This document shows, in pieces, positions 1 through 7,790 of a stretch of 64,000 bases of DNA (position 1 is the stretch's first letter; each line of letters begins with the position of its first letter). Position numbers and translations under genes: made by a program. The DNA comes from Actinotalea subterranea. Its GTDB lineage: Bacteria; Actinomycetota; Actinomycetes; Actinomycetales; Cellulomonadaceae. The notes beneath the pieces were generated by a model. The model was not told where the DNA came from. It made no database searches and worked only from the letters and a program-made list of their open reading frames with translations. Location of the stretch: positions 393,497-457,496 of the forward strand of contig NZ_VTTP01000001.1 of assembly GCF_008364845.1 (NCBI RefSeq), given 5' to 3'.

Positions 1-805
1 CCTCGGCCGCAAGGTCGACCTGCTGACCTGGTTCGGGCCCGACACCCACGGCGACCTCGTCCGTCGCCACCTCGAGGCCTCCGGGGTCACGATCGTGGCC
101 GGCAGCGACACGGCCGAGCGGACGTCCGTCGCCACGGCGACGCTCGACGCCGACGGCGTCGCCTCCTACGACTTCGACCTCGCATGGCACGTCCCCGAGC
201 GCTGGACCTCGCCCGCCGTGCCCCCGCTCGTCGTCCACACGGGCTCGATCGCAGCCGTGCTGACGCCGGGAGGCCCCGACGTCGCACGAATCCTCGAGGC
301 GCACCGCGAGTCGGCCACCCTCACCTACGACCCGAACCTGCGGCCCTCGCTCATGCCGCCCGCCGCCGAGACCCGGCCCGTCGTCGAGCACCTCGTGGCG
401 TTGTCCGACGTCGTCAAGGTCAGCGACGAGGACCTCGCCTGGCTCGAGCCGGGGACGGACCCGCTCGAGGTCGCCCGGCGCTGGTCCACCGCCGGGCCGG
501 CCGTCGTCATCGTCACCCGCGGAGGGGAGGGCGCGACCGCGTTCACGGCCGAGGGCGGACGGCTCGACGTCGCAGCGCCGCGCGTCGCCGTCGCGGACAC
601 CGTGGGTGCAGGCGACTCCTTCATGGGCGGCCTCATCGACGGGCTGTGGTCCGCCCACCTCCTCGGTGCCGACCGGAGGGCCGCGCTGCGCGCCGCGGAC
701 GACGTCACCCTGCGCTCGGTCCTCACGCGCTGCACGCAGATCGCCGCCATCACCGTGAGCCGCGCCGGCGCCAACCCGCCCACCGCCGCGGAGCTCGAGG
801 CCTGA
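1..805 (+). CDS. PfkB-family carbohydrate kinase, 5'-truncated by window edge
   Basis: The frame is open from base 2, so the N-terminus lies outside the window; 267 residues remain of a family usually 300-330 long. The C-terminal PfkB signature is clear (DTVGAGDSFMGGL, around bases 598-640); the Asp of GAGD is the catalytic base in this family, and the motif closes over ATP. The visible start (GRKVDLLTWFGPDTHG) matches the early sugar-binding part of ribokinase/fructokinase folds. Such enzymes phosphorylate a sugar or nucleoside in the cytosol using ATP; the substrate cannot be told from sequence, though fructokinase is most often annotated for this shape. It converges on the GH15 gene, and the two stop codons sit in a shared hairpin. 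A link to the sugar importer further right is only positional. Confidence 0.88.
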   Translation, partial: LGRKVDLLTWFGPDTHGDLVRRHLEASGVTIVAGSDTAERTSVATATLDADGVASYDFDLAWHVPERWTSPAVPPLVVHTGSIAAVLTPGGPDVARILEAHRESATLTYDPNLRPSLMPPAAETRPVVEHLVALSDVVKVSDEDLAWLEPGTDPLEVARRWSTAGPAVVIVTRGGEGATAFTAEGGRLDVAAPRVAVADTVGAGDSFMGGLIDGLWSAHLLGADRRAALRAADDVTLRSVLTRCTQIAAITVSRAGANPPTAAELEA

Positions 806-821
806 CCGCTCGGGCGGTCAG
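802..821. terminator. Bidirectional hairpin holding both stop codons
   Basis: A perfect 8-bp stem (CTGACCGC / GCGGTCAG) with loop TCGG. The TGA of the PfkB gene lies in one arm and the TGA of the GH15 gene in the other. No T-tract follows on either strand, as is common in high-GC actinobacteria. Its position between converging genes supports a two-way terminator. Confidence 0.6.
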
Positions 822-2155
822 CCGGCGTCCGTCGCCGCGCCCGTCTCCTGGCGGTCCAGCTCGTCGAGCGTGAGCAGCACGAGCGACGCCGTCCACGCGA
901 GCGGCGCGACCGCCGACGGGCTGCCGTCCCACAGCACCTTCTCCGGAAGCGCACCACGACTCGTCCGGTGCGCCTCGAGCCAGTCCAGACGCTCGACGGC
1001 CTGCTCGACGTCGCCCGACGCCGCCGCCGTGAGGGCGAACACCGCGGTCGTCGGCGTCCACGAGATGCCGTCCTCCTTCCACCCCTCCCCCGGTGCGAGG
1101 CCGCCCGCTGGCCTGACCATCGCCGCCGCAGCCGCCGACCACGCGGCCGACACGTCCTCGTCGACCCCGGCACCGGCGTCGTCCCCCTCAACGCCGCCCG
1201 CCTCGACGAACGGTGGCATCAGGAAGGCGACCGCGGTGTCCCGGTCACGCCCGCCCAGACGCCTGGGGTAGTCGGGGGCGAAGCGGTCGACGCCCGCCTC
1301 GAGACGCGTCACCAGGGGCTCCACCGCGCCGAGGCCGAGATTTTCCGCGACCCCCTCCGCCGCCCGGACGCCGAGCAGCAGCGGTGCGCACGTGCCGAGC
1401 GTCGGCACGCTCTCGCGCACCTCCCAGTAGTCCGGGAACACGCCGGGGAGACCGCTCACCGGGTCCGTGTTCGCCTCGATCGCCGCGAGGGACCGCTCGA
1501 CGAGCGGGCGGAGCTCCTCGAGCGCCTCATCCGTGGCAGTCCCCGAACCGGCGGCGTCGTACCACTGAGCCACGGCCCACAGGACCCAGCCGTTGCCGTC
1601 GAGCTGGAGACCGCGCTCGTCGGGGACGGCACCGGTCCCGTCGGGCAGGTACCGCGCCTCGAACACCCCGCCGGACGAGCGTTCGTCCTGCATCCGCTGC
1701 AGGTAGGTGAGGATCTCGAACGCGTCGTCGGGGTGCCCCGTACGGGCCAGCGCCACGGCCGTGAACGAGGCGTCACGCGGCCAGACGTATCGCCACGCCG
1801 CGCTGGTCCCCGCGATCGCGGCACCGTTGGGCAGGACGAGGGCATCCAGGTCGCGCAGCGCCTGCTCCGCGAGGTCCGCGTACCGGTCGGGGCCCGGGAC
1901 GTCGCCCTCCTCGAGCCACGCATCCTGCCGGGCACGCTGGACGGCGTCGTCCTGCGCGTCCGGGTCGTCCGGTGGCGTGCCCGGCCGGACGATCTGCGGC
2001 ATGCCGCCCGCGTCGAGCACCACGCCCTCCGCGTACAGCGGGATCACGGCGTGGGGCCGCCCGACGGGCGCGGAGGCGACCAGGCAGGTCACGACCATGG
2101 CGACGCCGACAGCCGCTGCGACGCCTACCCGCGCCCTGGGCCACCGTGCCGACAC
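818..2155 (-). CDS. GH15-family (glucoamylase-like) glycoside hydrolase, membrane-anchored or secreted
   Basis: 445 residues. Residues about 8-30 form a hydrophobic signal or anchor segment, so the enzyme acts outside the membrane. Family GH15 marks are visible: WRYVWPRDASF near residue 135 (substrate-binding WPRD), DYWE near residue 243 (position of the general acid Glu) and LPEKV near residue 403 (general base Glu), followed by the usual PLAWTASLVLL helix. GH15 enzymes release glucose from alpha-glucans, and some actinobacterial members are trehalases; which applies here is unknown. It lies 30 bases downstream of the importer ATPase, suggesting it feeds glucose or maltosides to that system. 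A TAGAGT element six bases before the GTG start suggests its own leaderless transcript. A glycine- and aspartate-rich insert (about residues 318-335) is not typical. Confidence 0.8.
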   Translation of the reverse strand: MSARWPRARVGVAAAVGVAMVVTCLVASAPVGRPHAVIPLYAEGVVLDAGGMPQIVRPGTPPDDPDAQDDAVQRARQDAWLEEGDVPGPDRYADLAEQALRDLDALVLPNGAAIAGTSAAWRYVWPRDASFTAVALARTGHPDDAFEILTYLQRMQDERSSGGVFEARYLPDGTGAVPDERGLQLDGNGWVLWAVAQWYDAAGSGTATDEALEELRPLVERSLAAIEANTDPVSGLPGVFPDYWEVRESVPTLGTCAPLLLGVRAAEGVAENLGLGAVEPLVTRLEAGVDRFAPDYPRRLGGRDRDTAVAFLMPPFVEAGGVEGDDAGAGVDEDVSAAWSAAAAAMVRPAGGLAPGEGWKEDGISWTPTTAVFALTAAASGDVEQAVERLDWLEAHRTSRGALPEKVLWDGSPSAVAPLAWTASLVLLTLDELDRQETGAATDAG

Positions 2156-2161
2156 CCGGCG

Positions 2162-2167
2162 ACTCTA
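2162..2167 (-). promoter_or_regulatory. -10 element (TAGAGT) for leaderless GH15 transcript
   Basis: TAGAGT on the minus strand is followed by six bases and then the GTG start of the GH15 gene. That spacing puts the predicted transcript start at the start codon. No Shine-Dalgarno sequence is visible. Inference from spacing and the TAnnnT consensus. Confidence 0.5.
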
Positions 2168-2185
2168 GCCGGGCGCGCGCACGTC

Positions 2186-3472
2186 TCACGCCGCGTGCTC
2201 GCCCGCGCCTGCGCCGTCCCCGTCGCGGCGCTCACGCGCCTGGGCACGCTCGAGGCTCGCGCGACGGTCCGCCTCGTTCTCCTCGTCGATCCGCGCGGCT
2301 GCGTCGTCGTCGCGAGTGAGGTTCTCGCCCGTCTCCGGGTCGAAGACCATGAGACGGGCCGGGTCGAACCACAGCTCGGCGCGGTCCCCGTCCCGCACAC
2401 GGCTCTCGGAGCCGAGGACGACGACGACCTGGCTGCGCATGCCCTCGCCGTCGAGGTCGCGGTCGAGCTCCTCGAGCTTGGTCGCGACGTCGGGGTGCGT
2501 GTCGAACGGGATGTACGCGTACAGCTCGGCGCCCAGCCACTCGGTCACGTCGACGTCCGCCGTGAACGTGACACCCGCCTCGACCTTGTCCGGCTCGAGG
2601 ACCCGGACGTCCTCGACGTGCTCGGGACGCAGGCCCACGATGACCAGCCCTCGGTCGCCGATGCTCGCCCGGAGGCGGTCGTCGAGCGGGACCCGCGCGA
2701 ACGGCAGCTGCAGGGCGTCGTCCTCGACCACGCCGGGCAGGAAGTTCATGGGCGGTGAGCCGATGAACCCCGCGACGAAGAGGTTCACCGGCTGCTCGTA
2801 CAGCCCGCGCGGGCTCGCGACCTGCTGGAGCTCTCCCTTGCGCAGCACCGCGACCCGGTCCCCGAGCGTCATCGCCTCCGTCTGGTCGTGCGTCACGTAG
2901 ACGGTCGTGGTGCCGAGCCGGCGCTGCATGCGCGCGATCTCGGTGCGCATCTGGCCGCGCAGCTTGGCGTCGAGGTTCGACAGCGGCTCGTCGAACAGGA
3001 ACGCGTCGGCCTCGCGCACGATCGCCCGGCCCATCGCGACGCGCTGGCGCTGGCCACCGGACAGGTTCGCGGGCTTGCGGTCGAGGTGCTCGCGCAGCTC
3101 GAGCGTGTCCGCGGCGAGCTCGACCTTGCGCCGGATCTCGTCGTCGCTGAACTGGCCCTTCTGCAGGCGCAGGGGGAACGCGATGTTCTCGAAGACGGTC
3201 AGGTGCGGGTAGAGCGCGTAGTTCTGGAACACCATCGCGAGGTTCCGGTCACGCGGCGCCTTGTCGTTGACGCGCCGTCCGCCGATCTCGAGGTCCCCGG
3301 ACGTGATGTCCTCGAGCCCCACGATCATGCGTAGCAGCGTGGACTTGCCGCACCCCGAGGGGCCTACGAGGATCACGAACTCCCCGTCCGCGATGTCGAG
3401 GCTCACGCCCTTGACCGCAGGGAACCCGTCTCCGTACTTCTTGACGATGTCCGTCAGGACGATGGACGCCAT
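2186..3472 (-). CDS. sugC: Sugar ABC transporter ATP-binding protein, SugC/UgpC (MsmK) type
   Basis: 428 residues; the cytosolic ATPase that drives the importer encoded just upstream. Walker A GPSGCGKST is at residues 37-45, the signature LSGGQRQR near 135, Walker B DAFLFDEP near 158, and the H-loop VTHDQ near 195. The C-terminal half is the TOBE/regulatory region of the MalK-UgpC subfamily. The ATG is preceded by GAGGAGAACC, a good ribosome site. It follows the permease gene by 94 bases, longer than the overlaps elsewhere in this operon, but no terminator is seen between them. The Arg/Glu-rich tail after about residue 385 is extra compared with SugC and looks disordered. The symbol rests on the partner genes, which resemble the mycobacterial trehalose importer. 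Confidence 0.85.
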   Translation of the reverse strand: MASIVLTDIVKKYGDGFPAVKGVSLDIADGEFVILVGPSGCGKSTLLRMIVGLEDITSGDLEIGGRRVNDKAPRDRNLAMVFQNYALYPHLTVFENIAFPLRLQKGQFSDDEIRRKVELAADTLELREHLDRKPANLSGGQRQRVAMGRAIVREADAFLFDEPLSNLDAKLRGQMRTEIARMQRRLGTTTVYVTHDQTEAMTLGDRVAVLRKGELQQVASPRGLYEQPVNLFVAGFIGSPPMNFLPGVVEDDALQLPFARVPLDDRLRASIGDRGLVIVGLRPEHVEDVRVLEPDKVEAGVTFTADVDVTEWLGAELYAYIPFDTHPDVATKLEELDRDLDGEGMRSQVVVVLGSESRVRDGDRAELWFDPARLMVFDPETGENLTRDDDAAARIDEENEADRRASLERAQARERRDGDGAGAGEHAA

Positions 3473-3566
3473 GGTTCTCCTCGCGGCTCGGGTGGATCGG
3501 CGGGACGGGCGCAGCCGGTCGGGGACGTCCCGGCGCGGCGGACGACGGCGGCTCGGGCCGGCGCGG

Positions 3567-4409
3567 TCATCCCTTGACCGCGCCCTGCGTGAGGCCCGAG
3601 ACGATCTGACGCTGGAAGAGCAGCACGAGCACGACGACGGGGACGGTCACGACGACGGCGGCCGCAGAGATCGACCCGGTGGGCTCCTCGAACTGCGACG
3701 CGCCCGTGAAGAACGCGAGCGCCGCGGGCACCGGCCGCGCTGCCTCGGTCGAGGTCAACGAGATTCCGTAGACGAAGTCGTTCCACGCGATGAAGAACGC
3801 GATGAGCGCCGTGGTGAACACACCTGGAGCCGCGAGCGGGACGATCGCCTTGCGGAACGCCTGCCAGCTCGTCGCACCGTCGACCTGGGCGGCCTGCTCG
3901 AGCTCCCAGGGGATCTGCCGGAAGAAGGCCGCGAGCGTCCAGATGGAGATCGGCAGCGTGAGGGACAGGTACGGGATGATCAGCCCGAGCCAGGTGTCGT
4001 ACAGGCCGATCGAGCGCCACAGGTTGAACAGCGGCGTGACGATGGAGATGACGGGGAAGATCGAGACCCCGAGCGCCGTCGTGAGCACGAGTCGCTTCCC
4101 CGGGAAGTCGAGGCGCGCGATCGCGTAGGCGGCGAGCGTCGCGAGCACCACGGCGACCGCCGTCGCGATCAGCGAGATGCCGATGGAGTTGCGCAGCGCG
4201 GACAGGAAGAGCTCCTGGGCCCCGCCGACGAGGATCTGCTCGTAGTTCGCCGTCGTCGGGCTCTGCGGCAAGAAGGTGCCCTGGTTGAGCTCGCTCGGGC
4301 GCTTGAAGCTCGTCGCGGCGATCGCGGCGACCGGGAAGAGCGCGTACACCAGGACGAGCACCGTGATGACGGCCCACCCGGCCTTCTGACGTCCCGTGAG
4401 CGTCGACAT
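3567..4409 (-). CDS. sugB: Sugar ABC transporter permease, SugB type
   Basis: 280 residues with six predicted membrane helices, MalG/SugB type. The EAA loop that contacts the ATPase is visible (EQAAQVDGATSWQAF, about residues 180-195). The C-terminal stretch FTGASQFEEPTGSI and the ending GLTQGAVKG closely resemble mycobacterial SugB of the LpqY-SugABC trehalose importer (recalled similarity, not computed). The ATG at 4409 is chosen because it overlaps the TGA of the other permease by one base (TGATG), a sign of translational coupling; the longer open frame upstream lies over that gene. The role is the membrane channel subunit for disaccharide uptake. Confidence 0.87.
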   Translation of the reverse strand: MSTLTGRQKAGWAVITVLVLVYALFPVAAIAATSFKRPSELNQGTFLPQSPTTANYEQILVGGAQELFLSALRNSIGISLIATAVAVVLATLAAYAIARLDFPGKRLVLTTALGVSIFPVISIVTPLFNLWRSIGLYDTWLGLIIPYLSLTLPISIWTLAAFFRQIPWELEQAAQVDGATSWQAFRKAIVPLAAPGVFTTALIAFFIAWNDFVYGISLTSTEAARPVPAALAFFTGASQFEEPTGSISAAAVVVTVPVVVLVLLFQRQIVSGLTQGAVKG

Positions 4410-5437
4410 CACTTCTCCCCTCGTGCGCCGGCCAGGTCGACCTTGAAGAGCTTGATCGCGACGAAGCAGATGGCGATGACGCACACGAAGAGCAGGACCG
4501 AGATCGCGGACCCGAGGCCGATCTCGAGCCGGCCGATGGACGTGCGGTAGGCCAGGAGCGAGAGCACCTCGGTTCCGTTGGCGCCGTTCGTCATGATGAA
4601 GACGTTGTCGAAGATGCGGAACGCGTCGAGCGCCCGGAACAGGACCGCGACCATGATCGCGGCCTTCATGTTGGGGATGACGACGCGACGCAGCCGCTGC
4701 CACCACGTGGCGCCGTCGACCTCCGCGGCCTCCTCGAGCTCCGTGGGCACCTGCGCCAGGCCCGCCAGGAGCAGGAGCGAGATGAACGGCGTCGTCTTCC
4801 AGATCTCCGACGCGATGATGACGACGAGGCTCGTGCCCTGCCCGGCGAACCAGTTGAGGTCCTCGTCGATGCCCGGCACCCAGGAGAACCAGGAGTTCAC
4901 GAACCCCGAGTTGATGTCGAACGCGTAGAACCACGCGAACGCGGAGACGACGGTGATGATCCCGTACGGCACGAGGATCGCGGTGCGCAGGAGGCCCCGG
5001 AGCTGCGTGACCGCCCGGTGCATCACCAGAGCGAGCGCGAAGCCCAGGACGAGCTCGACGAGGACCGTGACGAGCGTGATGAACGCGGTGACACCCAGGT
5101 CGGCCCACCACACCCGGTCGCTCAGCACCGTGGCGTAGTTCTCGAGCCCGACGAACTCGCGCTCGTCGGGCGCCGTCAGCCGGAAGCGGAAGAGCGACTC
5201 GTAGACGGCCTGGAGGATCGGGTACGCCGTGACCGCGAGCATGACCACGAACGCCGGCCCCGCGAGGTACCAGCCCAGGCGGGCTTCGGCGCGCGCGCGG
5301 TCGGAGCGTTCGGCATCCTGCCGGGGTCCGCCGCGAGCGCGGTGGGCACGTTCCTCCTGCGCCGTGCGCCCGGGCTGGCCGGAGGGCTTCCCGGAGCCGG
5401 GGGCGCCGACGCCCGCTGGCGTGCTCGCGGCGGTCAC
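4409..5437 (-). CDS. sugA: Sugar ABC transporter permease, SugA type
   Basis: 342 residues. A charged, Ala/Gly-rich N-terminal tail of about 55 residues precedes the first helix (WYLAGPAFVVMLAVTAY). Six membrane helices follow, with an EAA motif (EEAAEVDGATWWQ) and the fold of MalF/SugA permeases. The GTG start at 5437 overlaps the stop of the lipoprotein gene in a GTGA tetranucleotide; the upstream part of the open frame is shadow. It pairs with the SugB-like permease to form the channel. The N-terminal tail is longer than usual and likely cytosolic and unstructured. Confidence 0.87.
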   Translation of the reverse strand: MTAASTPAGVGAPGSGKPSGQPGRTAQEERAHRARGGPRQDAERSDRARAEARLGWYLAGPAFVVMLAVTAYPILQAVYESLFRFRLTAPDEREFVGLENYATVLSDRVWWADLGVTAFITLVTVLVELVLGFALALVMHRAVTQLRGLLRTAILVPYGIITVVSAFAWFYAFDINSGFVNSWFSWVPGIDEDLNWFAGQGTSLVVIIASEIWKTTPFISLLLLAGLAQVPTELEEAAEVDGATWWQRLRRVVIPNMKAAIMVAVLFRALDAFRIFDNVFIMTNGANGTEVLSLLAYRTSIGRLEIGLGSAISVLLFVCVIAICFVAIKLFKVDLAGARGEK

Positions 5438-6720
5438 AGCAGGCTCTCCCCGCGCAGCACGGCGATGATCAGGTCGGTCGCACGCCCCGGCGACGCGTCC
5501 GGGTCGACAGCGGACGGCGGGTGCCAGGTCTCCTGCAGACCCGTGGAGACCTCGTTGTAGTACGGCGTCTGCGGCCGCGGGGCCGCCTGCTCGAGGGACT
5601 GGCGGATGACGTCCGCCATCGGGAACGCCTCCTGGACCTCGGGGTCGTCGTAGGCCGCCGAGGCCGCCGGCGGGTTGCCGTCGCTCACGAAGTACTCGGC
5701 CTGCTTCGCCGGGTCGACGATGCACTCGGCCGCCTGGTAGGCCAGGTCGACGTCCGGAGAGAACGCGCCGACGCCGATGTTGATGCCGCCGTACGGGGGC
5801 CGTGACTCCGAGCCCTCGAGCACCTGCGGGTACAGGGCCCAGCCGATGTCGTCGAGGACCGCCTGGTCGAGCGCACCGTCCTCGACCGCCGCGTTCATCG
5901 CGCGCCAGACGAACGGCCAGTTGACCATGAAGGACCCGCGGTCGCCCTGGAACAGGGTGAGCGAGGCGTTCTCGTCCGCCGTCGGCAGCCCGGGGCCACC
6001 CAGCCCCTCCGAGCCGATCTCACCGATGATGCGGGCGGCCTCCTGCCCGGCCTCCGACTCGAGCCCCAGCGCGACGTCGTCGGCCTCCGCCTCCGGGTCC
6101 TCGATCACGTGCCCGCCCGCCGACTCCACGAGCGCGTTGACCCAGACCGTGAGCGACTCGGCCTTGGTCCCCTGCACGCCGAGGTAGGCGTCCTGGGTGG
6201 TGGCCGCCTCGATCAGCTGGTCCCAGGTCACGGGCGCGGACATGTCCAGACCCGCCCCCTCGGCGACCGACGTGCGGAACCACAGCAGCTGGGTGTTCGC
6301 CCAGAACGGCAGCGTCACGAGCTCGTCGCGCCACGTCGCCCCCACGAGGGCACCGTCGACGACGCCCTCGCTGACCCGGTCCGCGACGTCCTGCGGGACG
6401 GGGGCGAGGAAGCCCGGCTCGGCGAGCTCGGGGATGAAGGGCGGGTCCAGGCTCATGAGGTCGATCGACGCGTCCCGCGCCGCGAGCCTGCGCGCGAGCT
6501 GCTCACGCTGGGCGCTCGCGTCCCGCGGCAGCACGGACACCTCGATCTCGTAGGCGCCGTCAGCCTCCTGGGTGCACTCCTCGGCGATGCGCGCCTGACC
6601 ACCGTCGTCCGGGTTGGTGTACCAGGTCAGCGTGGGCGGCCCGCTCTCGCCGCCGCACGCGCCGACCACACCCGCGCTCGCCAGCACGAGCATCCCCGCG
6701 ATCCCTCTGCGTCGTCGCAA
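5434..6720 (-). CDS. lpqY: Substrate-binding lipoprotein of trehalose-type ABC importer (LpqY-like)
   Basis: 428 residues; an extracellular lipid-anchored binding protein that delivers sugar to the permeases. A TTG start at 6720 is chosen: GGGGGACC lies before it and it gives a short signal peptide (LRRRRGIAGMLVLASAG) ending in lipobox VVGAC with Cys22 as the lipid site. Longer starts would put over 90 Arg/Pro-rich residues before the signal. Segments QREQLARRLAARD, NTQLLWFRTSV, VWVNALVESAGG and VNWPFVW match the pattern of mycobacterial LpqY, which binds trehalose; this is recalled similarity. First gene of the importer operon. Its promoter lies in 6721-6965 but no convincing -10/-35 pair is visible. 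Confidence 0.83.
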   Translation of the reverse strand: MRRRRGIAGMLVLASAGVVGACGGESGPPTLTWYTNPDDGGQARIAEECTQEADGAYEIEVSVLPRDASAQREQLARRLAARDASIDLMSLDPPFIPELAEPGFLAPVPQDVADRVSEGVVDGALVGATWRDELVTLPFWANTQLLWFRTSVAEGAGLDMSAPVTWDQLIEAATTQDAYLGVQGTKAESLTVWVNALVESAGGHVIEDPEAEADDVALGLESEAGQEAARIIGEIGSEGLGGPGLPTADENASLTLFQGDRGSFMVNWPFVWRAMNAAVEDGALDQAVLDDIGWALYPQVLEGSESRPPYGGINIGVGAFSPDVDLAYQAAECIVDPAKQAEYFVSDGNPPAASAAYDDPEVQEAFPMADVIRQSLEQAAPRPQTPYYNEVSTGLQETWHPPSAVDPDASPGRATDLIIAVLRGESLL

Positions 6721-6844
6721 CCGGGTCCCCCGTTCCGTGGTGCTGCCTGCACACAGGGCTACACCCCGTCCGTGAGGGCCGCCACCGGAGCGGTCGTCGA
6801 GCGGGCTGCGCGGCACGTCCCGGCACGCACCGGCGGCGCCCCCC

Positions 6845-6900
6845 GCCCGGCGGTGCTCTCGCTCGCCCGACGGCGCTCTCCCTCGCCCGGCGGCACCCGC
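6845..6900. repeat. 20-bp direct repeat, 2.8 copies, intergenic
   Basis: Three successive units begin GCCCGGCGG, GCCCGACGG and GCCCGGCGG at 6845, 6865 and 6885; the last is cut after 16 bases. The first two units differ at four positions. They lie between the divergent lpqY-like and carbonic anhydrase genes. They could be slipped-strand duplications or repeated regulator sites; nothing decides between these. Confidence 0.5.
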
Positions 6901-6953
6901 GCGCCGGGGTGGCCATCCCGTGGTCGCCGAGGGGCGGACCGGCGCGCGCCGTG

Positions 6954-6959
6954 CAGGAT
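6954..6959 (+). promoter_or_regulatory. -10-like element (CAGGAT) for carbonic anhydrase
   Basis: CAGGAT followed by six bases and then the ATG at 6966. The same hexamer and near-identical spacing occur before fumC, so a leaderless start is likely. The AGGA in it could instead act as a weak Shine-Dalgarno sequence; the two readings cannot be separated by sequence alone. Confidence 0.45.
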
Positions 6960-6965
6960 GGGGCC

Positions 6966-7703
6966 ATGGCGCGCGACATGACACCGGCACAGGCCTGGAC
7001 CGCACTCCTCGAGGGCAACGCGCGGTTCGTCCGCGGCGAGATGGAGCACCCGTCGCAGGGCGTCGAGCACCGTGCCGACCTCAGCACCGCCCAGAACCCC
7101 TTCGCCGTGGTCTTCGGGTGCTCGGACTCGCGGGTCGCCGCCGAGATCATCTTCGACCAGGGCCTCGGGGACCTGTTCGTGGTCCGGACCGCCGGCCACG
7201 TCGTGGACACGACCGTCATCGGCTCGATCGAGTTCGGCGTCGACATCCTCGGCACGCCCCTCGTGATCGTGCTCGGGCACGACTCGTGCGGCGCCGTCGG
7301 CGCCGCGGCCGAGGCCCTCACGACGGGGCGCATGCCGCGGGGCTTCGTCCGGGCGATCGTCGACCGCGTCATCCCGAGCATCGTCAACATCCCGGACCCG
7401 GAGCAGGGGCTCGGCCACCCCGGCGACGCCACGGACGGGGCCGACGTGCACGGGCGCGACGACTCCGGGCACGGGGAGGACGGCGGGGGCCGAACCTCCG
7501 GGGCCGACCGACCGCTGCTCGTCCCGACGCCCGCGACCCTGGGCCGCGAGCACGTGCGCCACACGGTCCGCATGCTCCAGAGCTACTCGGCCGGGCTGAG
7601 CGCCGCCGTCCAGGAGGGCCGCTGCGCCGTCGTCGGGCTCGAGTACGCGCTGGCCGACGGCCAGGTGCGCCTCGTGGAGGCCTCCGGCCGCATCGAGGCC
7701 TGA
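6966..7703 (+). CDS. Beta-class carbonic anhydrase
   Basis: 245 residues. Catalyses reversible hydration of CO2 to bicarbonate in the cytosol. The zinc ligands of the beta class are all present: Cys52 in CSDSR, His105 and Cys108 in GHDSCGAVG, with the Asp54-Arg56 dyad. The ATG at 6966 is preferred over an in-frame upstream ATG because the fold begins here and the -10-like element sits just before it. An unusual Gly/His/Asp-rich loop of about 30 residues (near 150-180, containing GRDDSGHGEDGGG) interrupts the C-terminal half; it is compositionally simple and probably surface-exposed. A hairpin terminator follows the gene, so it is likely monocistronic. Confidence 0.92.
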   Translation: MARDMTPAQAWTALLEGNARFVRGEMEHPSQGVEHRADLSTAQNPFAVVFGCSDSRVAAEIIFDQGLGDLFVVRTAGHVVDTTVIGSIEFGVDILGTPLVIVLGHDSCGAVGAAAEALTTGRMPRGFVRAIVDRVIPSIVNIPDPEQGLGHPGDATDGADVHGRDDSGHGEDGGGRTSGADRPLLVPTPATLGREHVRHTVRMLQSYSAGLSAAVQEGRCAVVGLEYALADGQVRLVEASGRIEA

Positions 7704-7709
7704 GCAGGC

Positions 7710-7726
7710 GGGCGGCAGGGCCGCCC
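7710..7726 (+). terminator. Hairpin terminator after carbonic anhydrase gene
   Basis: A 7-bp stem GGGCGGC / GCCGCCC with loop AGG, starting seven bases after the stop codon. No T-run follows. It separates the gene from the fumC promoter. Confidence 0.55.
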
Positions 7727-7777
7727 GGGACCTGTGACCCTGGACACACCCGGTGCTCGCCGTCGTGCGTGCGATGC

Positions 7778-7783
7778 CAGGAT
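7778..7783 (+). promoter_or_regulatory. -10-like element (CAGGAT) for fumC
   Basis: CAGGAT with seven bases to the ATG at 7791. This layout decides the start over the in-frame GTG at 7734, which would overlap the promoter. Same caveat as for the carbonic anhydrase: AGGA may serve as a ribosome site. Confidence 0.45.
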
Positions 7784-7790
7784 GGGCGGC

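Noticed and set aside
5434..7005. Longer start for the LpqY-like lipoprotein
   Set aside because: It would put over 90 Arg/Pro/Ser residues before the signal peptide and run through the intergenic repeats. The TTG at 6720 gives a proper lipoprotein signal.
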